Below are positions 1 to 11,562 of a DNA stretch of 64,000 bases, piece by piece. The notes beneath the pieces were generated by a model. It was not told the DNA's origin, made no database searches, and saw only the letters and a list, made by a program, of their open reading frames with translations. Both the position numbers and the translations under genes were made by a program. Within the stretch, counting starts at the first letter, position 1. Every line of letters begins with the position of its first letter. Source of the stretch: Lenzites betulinus (Eukaryota; Basidiomycota; Agaricomycetes; Polyporales; Polyporaceae); contig JABYQU010000002.1 in NCBI GenBank assembly GCA_022264855.1, forward strand, positions 1,116,001 to 1,180,000, written 5' to 3'.

Positions 1-2030
1 TGCGGCTCTGGAGCGGAGATGTTGGGGGTCGAACTTGATCTCCGTCCTGCGGAAGACTCTGGGGCAGATGTCCGCCCGCGAGATTCATCTTCGTCCACTT
101 CTGACGCGGGCGCCGAGCTCGAAGGAAGACTGTCTGCCTCTTCTTGCACAGCTCCAAACCAGCTACGGCGTCGCGCTGAAGTAGAAGAGCCCGAGGGCGC
201 GGTTGTGGTGCCGTCCGTGGTGGCGGATCGAGCGATGGGTGCAGTATCAGGGGGAGAGACACTCGTGGTCTTCTCCACTTCAGCCGAGCGTGATCGTTGT
301 ATTGGAGGCAGTTCCTCTCCGGCGTCCAGCTTGGAAATTTCGGGTGGGGGAGCAGAAGCCGGCGTGCTGAGGCCATCTTCTGGGAGCTCTTCTTCGCCAG
401 GTGGTGCCGTTGCGCTCTCATGCCGTGAGGCGTCAGCCCAGATACCGCCGCGATGGAGGTACTGTGAACTTTCGAAAAACGCAATGTCGTCCATGTTGGG
501 TAGCACCACCGATTCTTGTATCTGTGGGGTAAATCTGAGCATACGAACGGGTCTCGCTGTGCCAATGCCACTTACCACCTCCTTCACTTTGGACTCGATG
601 GTACTCAGAATCATCCCCCAGGTAATTTGACGGTCGCTCACGACAGGCTCCACATCCAGTACGACCCTCGGCATTTGCGTGAATGCGTACCAAATGCGGC
701 TGCTTGGTGGTCGCTTCACCTTGACGAGCAGGTTCCCCTCGATTTCCCGAAGCACCAGTGCGAGTACGAGCTTGACCGTGTAGGTCTTGAATCGCGCACC
801 GAGGTTGATCGTCGCTGTCGCCTCCACGGTGACCCGCACTTCGCCCTTGTAAGAAAGGTGCACCTCGAGCGAGGCGTCGCCCTCCTTCGTCAGCTCCTTC
901 AACATGGGCTTGCTAAGTGTCGGCGCCCGGTTCCCGACATTGACCTCCGTGACGACGATGTCCGTGAGGAACCCCGGCCGCTTCACCTTCGAGATCTTCT
1001 TCATGAGCCGGCCGATGATGTACGCCTCCAGGGTCTGCGTGCGGTAGTAGCTGAAGAATATGCGCCCGATGAGCGCGTTCAGCCACCGCATCGGGATGAC
1101 GTCCGGCTGCTCGTCGAGCGTCGCGACGAGGTGCGACATGTCCTCCGGCTTGAACACCGCCCGCAGCGGGTCGAGCGTCGACGAGTTCGGCGGGTGGTCC
1201 GCCGCGTGCACGAGCGCGAGGTACCAGTCCTCCATCTCCACCGCCGAGCGCACGAAGATGAACCACGGCGTCGCGGCGTCCAACGCCTGCTCCCGCGCCT
1301 CCTCTCTCCGCTTCTCGAGCTCGCCCAGCCGTTCCCGTTCCCGCTGCTTCTGCCTCGCGCCGCCGCCCTTATCCTCCAACGCCTCCTCCAGCTCCTCCAC
1401 GCCACCTCCCAGCCGCATCTCCCTCGTCACGCTCGGCATCTCCCTCTTCTTCTCCCTATCCTTCTCCTTATCCTTCTCATCCATCGCCACCCTCGGCTTC
1501 AGACAGATCGCATTCCGCTTCGCGAACAGCTCCCCATCCGGCAGCCCCTCCGGATACACCACAACCTCGTGCCCGCCCAGCTGCACCGCCGCCTCGCACT
1601 CCGTCATGCCCTCGTCCTCGTACAGGTACAGCACCGTGCCCTTGAGCGCGACGTACCACATGTCCTTCGGGCGCGACCGCTTCGGGTCCTTCGAGCGCGC
1701 GTCCAGGAAGCCCTTCACGAGCCCCACGTACGACGCGTCGCCCGGCGACTCCTCGAACGTGCGCCGCACGGTGAGCCAGCCCCGTCGCGGGCGCGGGAGG
1801 TCGTTCACCTCGCCCGGCGGCGCCGCTGCGGTCGTCGTCGAGGGCGGCGCAGCATCGGCCTCGTCGCGCGCGGACTGCGCCTCGAGCGCTGCCCGCTTGA
1901 GCTTGGCGCCGTCGGGGTCGCCGAGGGGCACGGAGGTGTAGACGGTGTAGAAGATGGCGGCGAGGACCGCGAGCGGGAGGAGGGTCAGGCCGCCGAGCAC
2001 GTACGCATAGAAGAGGGCTTTCAGGGACAT
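1..2030 (-). CDS. NVJ2: SMP-domain lipid-transfer protein (Nvj2/TEX2-like), 3' end outside window
   Basis: One uninterrupted reading frame of 676 codons runs off the left edge without a stop. An N-terminal hydrophobic helix (about residues 6-32) looks like an ER anchor. A PH-like region follows (about 97-300, split by an E/K-rich insert). A β-rich SMP (TULIP) module lies at about 317-510, with stretches such as [20 protein letters not shown]. The visible tail is Ser/Pro/Glu-rich and probably disordered. This TM-PH-SMP order is that of fungal Nvj2 and animal TEX2, which move lipids at ER-vacuole/endosome contacts; the function is inferred from the family. The ATG is chosen because the membrane helix begins directly after it. 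A long plus-strand ORF over the same bases is an Arg/His/Leu-rich shadow. Confidence 0.85.
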   Translation of the reverse strand, partial: MSLKALFYAYVLGGLTLLPLAVLAAIFYTVYTSVPLGDPDGAKLKRAALEAQSARDEADAAPPSTTTAAAPPGEVNDLPRPRRGWLTVRRTFEESPGDASYVGLVKGFLDARSKDPKRSRPKDMWYVALKGTVLYLYEDEGMTECEAAVQLGGHEVVVYPEGLPDGELFAKRNAICLKPRVAMDEKDKEKDREKKREMPSVTREMRLGGGVEELEEALEDKGGGARQKQRERERLGELEKRREEAREQALDAATPWFIFVRSAVEMEDWYLALVHAADHPPNSSTLDPLRAVFKPEDMSHLVATLDEQPDVIPMRWLNALIGRIFFSYYRTQTLEAYIIGRLMKKISKVKRPGFLTDIVVTEVNVGNRAPTLSKPMLKELTKEGDASLEVHLSYKGEVRVTVEATATINLGARFKTYTVKLVLALVLREIEGNLLVKVKRPPSSRIWYAFTQMPRVVLDVEPVVSDRQITWGMILSTIESKVKEVVSGIGTARPVRMLRFTPQIQESVVLPNMDDIAFFESSQYLHRGGIWADASRHESATAPPGEEELPEDGLSTPASAPPPEISKLDAGEELPPIQRSRSAEVEKTTSVSPPDTAPIARSATTDGTTTAPSGSSTSARRRSWFGAVQEEADSLPSSSAPASEVDEDESRGRTSAPESSAGRRSSSTPNISAPEP

Positions 2031-2535
2031 CTGGCGGCCACGAGCATCAGCGGGGCGCAGACGGGGAATACGGGGCAGAACGGGGCACTGACTGGGTGGT
2101 GGGGGCGAGCTCAGCGAGCCCGGTCGGTGGTGCAGAACATGGAATACGTGGTGGACGGCGCCTCCACTAGGCCTCCGCGAGGCGCGGTGAGGTCACCGCA
2201 TATGGCCATCACACGCACACGTGCGTTCCTCCCTGGTGGCGGCCTCCCTACGTACGACGATCCGTTCTTCGTCTTCGGCTTCGTCAGTCTGCAGTCTGAC
2301 GTACTTGGGCCGCTTGGCAGGGTGCACGGAGCACTGCGACTGTAATTTTGACTCTCGCATACTTTCGACAAACAAACGGTGGCTCTACGCAAACTCTACG
2401 TATACCGCCCACCTAAATATATAGTGCCACAATAAATCCAGGACTACATGATGCAACAGAGGCGGTGTTAACAGACACAGAAACAGAGACACAAGCAAGG
2501 TATCGCAACACCCAGATCCCAAATTTAAGAAAAAG
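2031..2535. other. Intergenic: promoter of SMP gene, 3' end of next gene
   Basis: No ORF with coding character. The stretch is locally AT-rich around 2400-2470, including an AAATATATAG segment near 2415, in contrast to the GC-rich flanks. It must hold the upstream region of the minus-strand SMP gene and the 3' end of the minus-strand gene to its right. Confidence 0.6.
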
Positions 2536-3508
2536 TCATCCCTCGCGATGGCTGGTCCGCGAGTACACCGTCCGTCCACGCGAGGTGCACGCCCTCTGGC
2601 GCCTCGTCGACAGGGGCCGCGAGAACATGCCCTTCGACATCTGCTCCTGCACCGGCGGCAGCTGCGCGCACCAGTGCCCGGCCTCGTACCGCCAGCGCTC
2701 GACGAGCGGAAACGGCTTCGCGACGAGCGGCGGGAACACGTCGTTCAGCGCCGGGTGCGTCGGCACGCACAGCCGGTTCCCGAACGCCGCGTCCTGGTAC
2801 GGGACGAGGCACGCGGGCTCCCGCGGCAGCGTCGGGCACGGCGTCACGACGATGGTCGGGATCGCCGGGTCCGCGTTCGTGATCACGAGCGGCTCGTCTG
2901 GCCTCTGGGGGGTGCGGCAGGCTGCGTGAGCACGGCTCGACGGCGTATGGGATGAGGAACACCCTACTTTGACTGGGGAGCTCCGTCGAGCCCGCGGCGG
3001 TAATGCGGTTGCCGAGGGTGGCGACGGAGACCCGTCTGCGTGCGGACCACGCGGTAGTCGTGCGGGCACCACGTCCCGCTCAGCGGGCTACGACAATATG
3101 GCAGTATGATGAGCGAGGGGGCCCCAGGGAGGTACCCTGATCAAGACAGGCTCACCTCAAAGTACGCCTCGCGCTCGTGCGCGGTCTCGAGGTCTGCGAA
3201 CAGCTGCGCGAGCTGCTCCACATCGTCATAAAGGGTTGTGCTCAGGGCATTACAAACAGGGGTGAGCGTGCGCGCGCATATGTCCGCGACGCTGCTCCAG
3301 GCGAGGTGTGGGAGCGGTCTGACCAGCCCGTACACATCCTCGACGTTCAGGCTCTGCCGTGCGCCGCTTCAGCCATACCGCCCGGCTCTTCACAGCTGAT
3401 CCTGCTCACCAGCAGCTCCCGCTCTTCTCCCGAGGCCGAGCACTGCTCGCCAAAGGCGACGGTGGACAGCAGGGTCCTCGCCGCGGCCTGAGACAACCGG
3501 GCAAGCAT
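2536..3508 (-). CDS. Hypothetical protein, three-exon model
   Basis: Not recognised. Exon 1 (3508-3410, 33 codons from ATG) and exon 2 (3353-3156, 66 codons, containing DVYGLVRPLPHLAWSSVADI) are joined by a clean 56-nt GTGAGC...CAG intron in phase 0. Exon 2 ends at a second GTGAGC donor. The last exon is modelled as 3087-2536 (phase 0), ending in a soluble-looking segment with LVITNADPAIPTIVV and WRYEAGHWCAQLPPV, for a total of 282 aa. The join between exons 2 and 3 is uncertain. Bases 2930-3087 also read plausibly in a second frame (VFLIPYAVEPCS), so a short extra exon or a base error near the C-run at about 2910 is possible. No signal peptide, membrane span or known domain is seen. Confidence 0.5.
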
Positions 3509-4139
3509 GGATCGTCGCGGGCGCGTGGATGACGAATGTACAGCCTATGTAGAGCAAGAAGGGGTGGTGCTAGCTGAGTAGGGGGTTCGCGAGACGACCA
3601 GTCATCTGCAGGGCCACACACACATGAAAAGTGTCCAGGCTAATGGCGGGAGAGGCAGAGGGCGAAGAGAGCTGTGGGCGCACGGACGGACGCCCGCACC
3701 GTCGGGGTTCCAATCCCTCCGATTGGCCCGCTTCGGGCACATAACCGGTCCCGGGCCTGCCGCCCCTTGCCATATGCGGCCTAGTGCCCCATACCCCAGA
3801 TTACGATCTGCGCTACACCGATCGCGGCGCTCACCTCTGTTCGACGGCCTGGGCTCAGCTGACTGCACAGAACGCTTCGGACGCTGCGCAAGGGGGCATG
3901 GAGATCACAGTATATGATATTACGACAGAAGGTTCTATGGTGCGATAACGAGCGGCGGCGTATGCTACAGATCAACTGAATGGCCCAGGGCGTGGAGATA
4001 CATCATGTGCACGAAGAGCGATGCAATGCAGGGGAATAGTGCGACAAACGGTATATGCGACAGACAGCAAATGAACGAATGGTACGGACGTACACCAAAA
4101 AATGAACGTTGAACAAGAAATGCAGCCCCACGGCTGCTC
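3509..4139. other. Intergenic, no gene seen
   Basis: Lies between two minus-strand genes. Open frames here are short and lack splice-supported continuity. It should contain the promoter of the three-exon gene and the 3' UTR of the 403-aa gene. Nothing further is visible. Confidence 0.55.
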
Positions 4140-5411
4140 CTATCTCCGGCCCCCGTTGGACGTGAAAGCGGACCAGTCAATGTTCGGGGTGAGCATGTCT
4201 GCGCCGGTCCAAGCAACTTGTGGCGCCGTCGCGGCCGCCGAAGGCGCGGGAAGCGGTTGGTACCACGACCACTGGGGGTCAAAGAAAGGCTCGCCGCCAA
4301 GATTCGCCTCGAGGTCCGCACTGTCGAAGGCGTACTCGTCCATGAGGGCCTCGTCCCCCATGTCATCGGACGAGCCATCCTCGCCGTAGAACTCGTCCTC
4401 GCTGCCCTCGAACGCCATCGTGTCGTCCTCCTCGGGAGACTCCTCCGTGACATCCAGGGGCAGGTGGCTGAAGACGTCAAGCTCACGTAAGGGAAGTATA
4501 GGCTCCGAGTGTCGCCTAACAAAGTCCTTGGGATCGTATTGCGCGTCACCGCGCAGAAACGGGGGCTTGTACGCTCGGACCGGCTTGGGCTGCAGGATCT
4601 CGAGCGGGCGCGGGAGCTGGGTCTGATGGGGGGCGATCGATGAAGGGCCCGCGGCCGGGGACGGCGAATACGCGAAGCTATCTGCGATCGGACGCGTGGC
4701 GGACGCATCTGGGGCGGCAGGGGCGATCTGCGCGGGGTGTGCGTGGAAGAAGAGCGGGAATTGGAGCGCGGCGAGGTTGGCTGGCTCGCTGTGCCGCCTC
4801 GCGCCCGCCAGGCCCTCGTCGGCGCCGAGAGGGGGGATGCCGGACGCAGGCTGGCAGGAGTCGAGGGCGTAGGCGAAGAAGGAGTCGACGGAGAGGGGCG
4901 CGGATCCCGAGACGTAAGACGAGGCGAGGTCACTGGGCTTGGACTTCGCGTGGAGGGCGAAGACGGAGTGGAGGTCGGGCAGCCAGCCGAACGCGGGCTC
5001 GCAGGGGGCAGGCGTTGTGACCGAGCTGTCACTGTCAGACGCCGGGGTGGGATAGTCAGCGGGCGAGGAAGCGGTCGTGTACTCGCTCGAACTGAAGCTC
5101 GATCGTGACATGGACCGAAAGATCGGCGATTGCGCATTTGAGGGGGCCATCTCGACGCCGCACCCCGTCTCTCGCTCGCCGTACGGGAACTCGAACACGC
5201 CCCGCGAGTACTCCTCGGGAAAATCTGCAGCAGAAGAACGGGTCAGACGAGTGCGCGAGCGGAGGTAAGGCGCGCGGAACCTACCGCCGCAGGACGGCTG
5301 ATCCAGGCCTTCGTATAGGTAGTTCAGGATGTCGGACTCGTACGACATCCCTGCAGCGCTGAGGGGAGAAGAGAACGAATCCTGGTCGCCGGACGCGAAG
5401 GAGTACGACAT
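4140..5411 (-). CDS. Serine-rich acidic protein with two RRHSEP motifs, 403 aa
   Basis: Two exons, 5411-5285 and 5224-4140, joined by a 60-nt intron (GTAGGT donor, CTGCTGCAG acceptor); reading through it would insert Arg-rich sequence. The protein begins MSYSFASGDQDSF and is rich in Ser/Pro/Ala. It carries RRHSEP twice (ARRHSEPANL mid-protein and VRRHSEPILPL in the C-terminal third). An Asp/Glu-dense stretch (TEESPEEDDTMAFEGSEDEF) follows, and the protein ends in an aromatic-rich tail with several Trp. RRxS(E)P matches basophilic-kinase and 14-3-3 consensus sites, so phospho-regulation is a reasonable inference; molecular function is unknown. The start is preferred over an in-frame upstream ATG at 5615 because a TATA-like box lies about 75 bp before it. 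Confidence 0.8.
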   Translation of the reverse strand: MSYSFASGDQDSFSSPLSAAGMSYESDILNYLYEGLDQPSCGGRFRAPYLRSRTRLTRSSAADFPEEYSRGVFEFPYGERETGCGVEMAPSNAQSPIFRSMSRSSFSSSEYTTASSPADYPTPASDSDSSVTTPAPCEPAFGWLPDLHSVFALHAKSKPSDLASSYVSGSAPLSVDSFFAYALDSCQPASGIPPLGADEGLAGARRHSEPANLAALQFPLFFHAHPAQIAPAAPDASATRPIADSFAYSPSPAAGPSSIAPHQTQLPRPLEILQPKPVRAYKPPFLRGDAQYDPKDFVRRHSEPILPLRELDVFSHLPLDVTEESPEEDDTMAFEGSEDEFYGEDGSSDDMGDEALMDEYAFDSADLEANLGGEPFFDPQWSWYQPLPAPSAAATAPQVAWTGADMLTPNIDWSAFTSNGGRR

Positions 5412-8400
5412 GGGGGCGGAGGGGGCTGCAGCAGGGCGAAGCGGGAGGGAGAGGTTGGACGCCGCGAAGGACTCGGGCGAGGATATATAGTGAGCATCGC
5501 GGGGAGTGGCGTGAGCGCAGGGAACACTCAGGACAACAGCGGATTTGGCTGCACGTTGCGGCAGGTTGTGGAGAAGCTGATGCGAAGGCGACCGTGAAAG
5601 GAGCGTTGGCGGCATCCGCTCGGGCGCCTGCAGATATCCGGATAGATCAGCCCGAGTCTCTGGGAAATGGACGGTAATCGCGGCACAATAGATCGTTTGC
5701 TACAAAGAGCCCGCCGCTGCGCGCACGCCCGCCGCGACACGGCGACCACGCGTTACCACCAACAATGGCCCCCGCGACAGGCAGGCGCGGCGCATAATGG
5801 GATCGAGCTGGAGCAGGACTCACGAGGCTGGCGTCTTCGCGGCGCTCACAATCCGCGTTTGCAGGGTGGCACCTGGTCAGAGGGCGCAACTGGCTCTGAT
5901 CACCGCGCGACAGGAGGCGCGGCGGGGCGGCTGGGACAAGGAGTGCGGTGCCACCGGCCGCATCAGATAAAGCGGGGCCAAAGCAGGATGGATGGGTGAT
6001 CTTCATGCGCTTGTGCGGCGGGCCCGCGTCTGGCGGGTCACGGGCGCGGCGGAGTGGCGAGAGCGAGGGCAGGCGTGGGCACGCGAGGGAGGCCATGGGG
6101 AGGGAAAGGTGGACAGGGCGTGCTGGGGACGGCGGAATAAATAAGCTAGGCGGGAGTGATTGGGAGGAGAACGGAAGCTGTGAGATGTGTGAGAGACCGC
6201 ATCCGAGAAACGTTCCAAGACTGTTCCAAGTCAGCCGAATACGGAAACGCAACCACAATCGTCTCCGGGATGCCAACTATCGCCCGCTTCGCCGAGTAGC
6301 CAGTCCGCGGCGCTGATGCCCTCATCACCCCATCCATCCCCATCCACCTCTGCCTGTGCCACTGCGCCCACCGTGCCCACCCCGGATCCCCCTAGTTGCC
6401 GTTAATGTGACACGACCCCGTCTGTTTTTGCGCGCATGCTGTCATCATCCGCCGCGCCTGCTTCGTCGTGTTGTGTTCCTCGGCACTGTATTGTCTGCTA
6501 TCACGCCCGCACACATCACTGATCCCATCCTAGGCCTCCTACAGGGCAATGTCAAAACCTAGAATACGAACCGCCTTCCCGACCTGATATGCCCGGGCGC
6601 CGAACCGTTCCACCTCGCCGCCGCGGCCTCCAACTGCTACTCGCCACCGCGATCGGCCCTGGCGTACACGCAGGCACTTCCCATACCGAGGATCCAGCAG
6701 CGTCACGCACACGCCTCTGCTCGTCCGCCCTCCCCCCAGAGCCCGCATCGCAACAGCGCGGGTGTTTCCATTCGCGCGTGCCACGCAAGCTCAGAGTCTG
6801 TGCCTGCGCACGTAGCCGTCCGTCCGCAATTAGCGAACGCAGCGAGCAAACCTTCGTTGGCATGACACACCCAACGCCATGCGCCATTCCGTTACCCCCT
6901 CTTCTCGCGCCCGAACCGACGCGCCGCGCAAATTGGTCGACCCGCGATTGGAGCCCGCCTTGCCCGCTGCGCCTGGCCCAGCGCCACACGTGCCCGGCGC
7001 ACCCCAGGGCTGCCAGCGTCGCCCCCGGGTCGGAGTGCGGCGGACGAAGCTCGTAGTCGCCGCCGGGCGCACGGAGGTGCGCGCATGTCACGCCACCCCA
7101 GCGTGCACCGGAAACGCAAATCAGTGCGGGCGGACGCGGCGACGTATGGAAGCCCGCGCAAGGGACGCGCTAACCGCGGCGGGTGCACAACCGTAACGTT
7201 GCGGCAAACTGGCGTGGCGGCCCATTCTAGGTTCCACCGCGGGTGCAACTGCGTCCGCTGCATCATTTGTTCGTGTTCTTGTTCTGCTGCTGCTGCGCCC
7301 AACAGAACGGAGAAGGAACCTCTGCTGCGGTGAGCAGGGCACAGTTGCCTAACGTGCGCGGGTCCCGGCGGCAGCCCTTTCTCCCCTGGTCCGCCGGACT
7401 GACGGACGGATGGATGGCCGTTCTGTGTTCATGACGATGATGTACCGCTGCTTCTGGCCAGATCATCGAACGGGGGTCCGCGCGCCAGGCAGCAGCTGTG
7501 GGGGCGTGCACGCCGCAGATGCTCGTATACGCGGGTGCGTGCCCACGCCCGTGCACACGCGCGTCCGTATCAGGCTGTGGCAGAACCGTGCAGCGCTGCC
7601 CGGGTGGCAGAGCACGCATAGAGTTCAATGTGCGAGCCTGTCCGGTACAGCTGCCGCGGTGGTTCGCCGGACGAGCGAGCGTGCACCGTGTCCGCAACCA
7701 GAGTCTCAGCCGCGCCGGATGTCGATGAAATCCGGGCTGGGGCCTGATGCGGATGATCTGGCGGTCGACATCCCGGAGCGGCGTGGACGCGTTCTGTCCG
7801 AGGAGCCGCACTGGCAACAACGCAGGCTGAACTTGGCGCGGCAACGAGGCCGGCTTCTCTCCGCCCTGCGAGGAAGGACGCTGCCCTGGGTGCTGCGTCG
7901 GGAAGCGTCATGCGGTAAGAGGCCGGAGTGAGACTCACAGGCATATAAGGCTGCTTCGCTGCGTTTCGCAGTGGCGGCTTGTGCTCGACGAGACCCTGTC
8001 TGCGGTTGCACTGGCTGGCACGGCCGCCGCAGGGCCCTATTCTCTCCTGTTTTGCTCCCAGTGCTATGCAGATGCTTCGTGGAGAGCTCAGGCCTCAGGC
8101 CTCAGGTGCCGACGGTGTCCGGACGGAGAATGCGAAGGTGGCAGGAGCGCGGTCACAGGACGCTGATCAACGTTCTGATCTATGGAGGTGTGGACATCCA
8201 GGGCACCGAGACAGGCTTCTGCCGCGCGCTGCCACACGTTTCCGCCGTCCTCTGCGGCGCGGCGGTTGAGCGTGGCGGGCGCGCGACTGCTCGCGCTGCT
8301 TCTTCCAGTACAGGGCCCGGTGGTCGTTATACATATGTAACAGCGCTTCTGGAAATGGAAAGGAAGCCGGAGCGTGAGCAAGACAACGACGGTGGGTACT

Positions 8401-8617
8401 TACCGACTGGGAGGGCATGCGGTGTCCGAGGCTCATACCGAGTCAGTTGCGATCACACATCATGGATTCGATCCAAAATCAAGTCATAGCACTGGTCGGA
8501 TTGCGAAGAATCCAGCTGTACGTACGGGTGCATCACGAGTTTGAGAAGAAACCGGGCTGCGGTATCAAGCACGCAAATACAGGGACGCCCTGCAGCCGCG
8601 CATGTCCTCAGAGTCAA
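5412..8617. other. 3.2-kb stretch without a supported gene
   Basis: Many overlapping Arg/Pro/Ala-rich open frames occur on both strands, as expected by chance in GC-rich DNA; none joins to a neighbour through credible splice sites. The least implausible is a minus-strand ORF starting at 6096 (MASLACPRLPSLSPLRRARD, containing PHKRMKIT) with an AT-rich box 40-50 bp upstream. It could be an unrecognised small gene or an upstream exon. No repeats, tRNA or transposon ends were recognised. Confidence 0.5.
5482..5490 (-). promoter_or_regulatory. TATA-like box of the 403-aa gene
   Basis: On the minus strand the sequence reads CTATATATC, about 75 bp upstream of the ATG at 5411, in a GC-rich setting. 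Its position supports that ATG over the upstream in-frame one. Confidence 0.5.
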
Positions 8618-11012
8618 TCAGTCCAGCGGCACATCGGACTGCAGTCGAGAGAACATATCAGCACCCGGAGCGATGCAGCCCCGATATAACAGCAGGCTCT
8701 CACCGTGGGTGTGTCGAGGGTGTACTTCCCCTCGAGCAGCCCGCTATACGCGCGCTCCTCGAACAGCTCCAGCTGCGGCAGGTGAGCCAACAGCCGGGAC
8801 GACGTGCTGAACTCCCATATCTTCATCACCCCCGGCAGGAGCTTGTGGATGCGCTCGCAGATCGGGAGCGTGTCCGCGAGCGGGCGCCCGCGGTGCCACT
8901 CCGCCTCGAACGCGATCTTGAGGTAGACTGCGGGAGGGGCACAGCGTAAGCGGCGAAGCGGCACCGCGCCACAGGGTGCACGGCGAAGCGAGGGCAGGGG
9001 GCACTCACAGGGCGCGTTCTCGTCGTCTGGCGGGTATGTCTCCGCGGCCTTCTTGTAGAACTTGGCCGCTGCGGCGAGCATCGTCTCGGCTTGCTCTGTG
9101 TCGCTCGCCTTCTGCGCGAGCAGGCCCTGCTGCATGAACGCTGCGCCAAGGGTGCTGCATACAGAGGCGCTGCGTCAGCATACGGGCGATCGTAGGGGGT
9201 TGGGGATCGTACGCGTGCGCCTCGGCGATGGGGTATACGAAGAACGAGTACCACGCGCCCTTGTCCATGGGCCCGTCGTCGTCGTCCTTCGGGACGTTCT
9301 TTGTCGTCTCGTCCACCATCTGGTTCGCGATGTCAATCAGCTCCTCCACGTTGTAGTCGGAATCGCTTTGCGACTCCGTGAACGCCTTGACGGAATTTTA
9401 GCTCCTAGGGACGGATCGGGAAGGTACACGGAAGCACGTACGCCCAGGTATGCCTCCATCTTGAAGTGCCTGATCCCGCGGATGAACGTCTTTTGGAAGA
9501 TATACCCCTTTTCAGATATTGGCACGTCTTTCCAGAGCTCCGCGCCCCACTCGAGCACCTCGATGATGTTGTTATAGTGCTGCAGCGCAAGAGTGAGGCT
9601 TTCCTGCGTCCGGTGTGCTAGGTATGCACGCATGAACCACGCGCTGCATTCCGGTCAGCATCGCAATGTCAAAGGCACGGATTAGGGCGAACGAGCTGCA
9701 ACGGACCGAATGGTGGCTGCGAGTGCCCCCCGAGTGACTTTCCAGCCCTTCTCCTCCAACCGCTTGACAGCCTCTTCTTTGATGGTCTCGGGACCACCAG
9801 CAGCCCAACCCCCGAAGGCTGCGAGTTCAAATTGAACTGAACAAGGCCTATCAACATCGAACTCACGCTGGGTGATAGAACCAATCTGACCTTGCAGTTG
9901 CAATTGTTCGAGCCAATCCGGTGAGTCCATGTGGTACACCCGGTCATCCCTCAATATGCCGCTAATGATGAGCGACATGGCCTAGCGAATATTGGAGCCA
10001 GTGAGTTGGAATACACTATAAAATACTCCTGAATTTAAACCCGATACGTACGTTCAGATTCCCGCTGAAGTTCCCATCTGCTTTGGTGAGTTGCTTCATG
10101 TAGCGTACTCCTTCGGAGAAGTCCTGTTAAACGCCGCTTCAGTCATTCGCCGAGAAACCTGAGCCGACGCGCCATACCTTGTATGCGTTCATGATCGCCC
10201 ATGCCTGCCACCGTCGTCAAACAAACGCTCAGCGGGCCCGGACAGGGTAAGCACTGACACTTGTGTTGAGCACGTTGTTTGCCGTCAAGACGTCTTCTAG
10301 CTTCACTGCGCGGATCCACGGTGCTTCGCTATCCTTGGGGAAAGCCTTCATGTTGAAAGCCTCTGGCGCGGCGCTGACTTCCCGCTTCGCCTTCGCAGCT
10401 TTTGCATGCTCGAGCCCTTCCTCATACCGTGCTTTCAGTTGCTGTTGCTGTGGTGTGAGGTCAGCCGTCGGGAGTGTCTCCAGTGCCTTCTCCCACGCGT
10501 TGATACTCATGGGCCAGGCATGCAGTTCCTAATTGTACGCATTAATAACTGTTCATACCGGAGTGGAGTTCGGTACATCCGGCTACAACTCACCGAACTG
10601 GCCTTCGCGAGCCTCGCCCACGCCTTGCTATACGTAGGATCTATTTGGACAGCCTGCGCAGAAGTTTCGGCATAAACGACAGCTCTGGATAAACATTCGT
10701 TCGCGGCGCACCTTCTGTGCGTCCTTCCCGGCGTCAAGGTACCTATGACGATACACAGGGCGCCGGCGCCGGTGAGCGTCCACGTCAAGGAGCTGCGGGC
10801 CGTCCGTCGTATCTTAACGACTCAAGTACTCACTGCTTGAGCGCGATGTACGCGGCAGCCCGATTGGCGTACAACACCGCGTTCGCGTCGTCGAGCTTGA
10901 TAGCCTCCGTATACTTAGATCGCGCTGCGGCGTGGTCGCCCTTGAGGTGGAACGCGTCTCCTTCCGCTTTGAGCTGCTCGACTGTCGCTTGTTTATCTTC
11001 ATCGGACGACAT
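8618..11012 (-). CDS. TPR-repeat protein, 543 aa, 13 exons
   Basis: Exons: 11012-10834, 10742-10712, 10653-10594, 10528-10259, 10204-10178, 10123-10052, 9981-9867, 9818-9707, 9643-9442, 9385-9213, 9154-9009, 8927-8704, 8638-8618; phases match at every junction. Residues about 10-110 form three TPR-type helix pairs (QLKAEGDAFHLKGDHAAARS, then YTEAIKLDDANAVLYANRAA, then IDPTYSKAWARLAKA), like the Hsp70/Hsp90-binding TPRs of Sti1/Sgt2. The C-terminal half has further helical repeats (AWFMRAYLAHRTQESLTLAL, KFYKKAAETYPPDDENAPF). A co-chaperone or scaffold role is an inference from the TPR only. The 48-nt intron 9866-9819 is in frame without a stop, so it could be retained. The family behind the C-terminal half was not recognised. 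Confidence 0.85.
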
Positions 11013-11562
11013 CGCGACGCGCTTCGGGTGTCGAAGTTCTGGGGTTCGCACTCCTGGGACCTGTGGCGAGCCTCCGTCTAAGACTGCGCACGGCCGGTGC
11101 TTCGCAACTAAATACTGCGCTCCGTCTTGGGCCCGTCAGCTGACACTATTCAGGTTACCACCTGCTTAGGCGCTCGTGTATCCGTTAAAGAACATGCACC
11201 GAGCGTCGCCATCATTGAGACGTAAGAAAAGGCGTTGGAGGTCTAGCAGCGTGTTGATCCAGGTTGCCGCCGAGCGCATATAACTGACACAATTTCTCGT
11301 TTTGAACACCTATAAAACATACCCGAGCTCAATCGCCCAAGTTCCGGACTTGAAGGGTTGTCGCTATATGCGTCTCGCGTGTTCGCTGGAGGAAAGAGAG
11401 AAATTGAATCAACACCGGACACTCCGTGATTACAAACTAAGAAAACAGCATAGACAGTATCGAGAACACGACCTCCACCTGTGTGAATTGCACGCCGGAT
11501 CCTGCGTCCCGCAGCCTCGCATCTCCGCACATCCGGCCGAGCGACGCTGCACGGAAGCGCGC
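11013..11562. other. Intergenic between two minus-strand genes
   Basis: Contains the promoter of the TPR gene and the 3' end of the R3HCC1-like gene. AT content rises around 11280-11460. No ORF with coding character and no repeat is seen. Confidence 0.55.

Noticed and set aside
516..2345. 609-codon plus-strand ORF
   Set aside because: It lies antisense to the SMP-domain gene, whose product is clearly recognisable, and its translation is Arg/His/Leu/Pro-rich low complexity, as expected for a shadow frame in GC-rich DNA.
3965..5137. 390-codon minus-strand ORF
   Set aside because: Same strand but another frame than the 403-aa gene; Ser/Pro/Arg composition and no splice continuity. The frame with the RRHSEP motifs and an intron that fits splice consensus is preferred.
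6180..6240. Heat-shock element (GTTCC repeats with GAAAC)
   Set aside because: The GAA/TTC units are spaced off the 5-bp register required for an HSE, and there is no supported gene immediately beside it.
5647..6276. Possible small minus-strand gene starting MASLACPRLP
   Set aside because: An AT-rich box lies upstream and KRMKIT is suggestive, but there is no recognised domain and no intron evidence, so it was not listed as a CDS.
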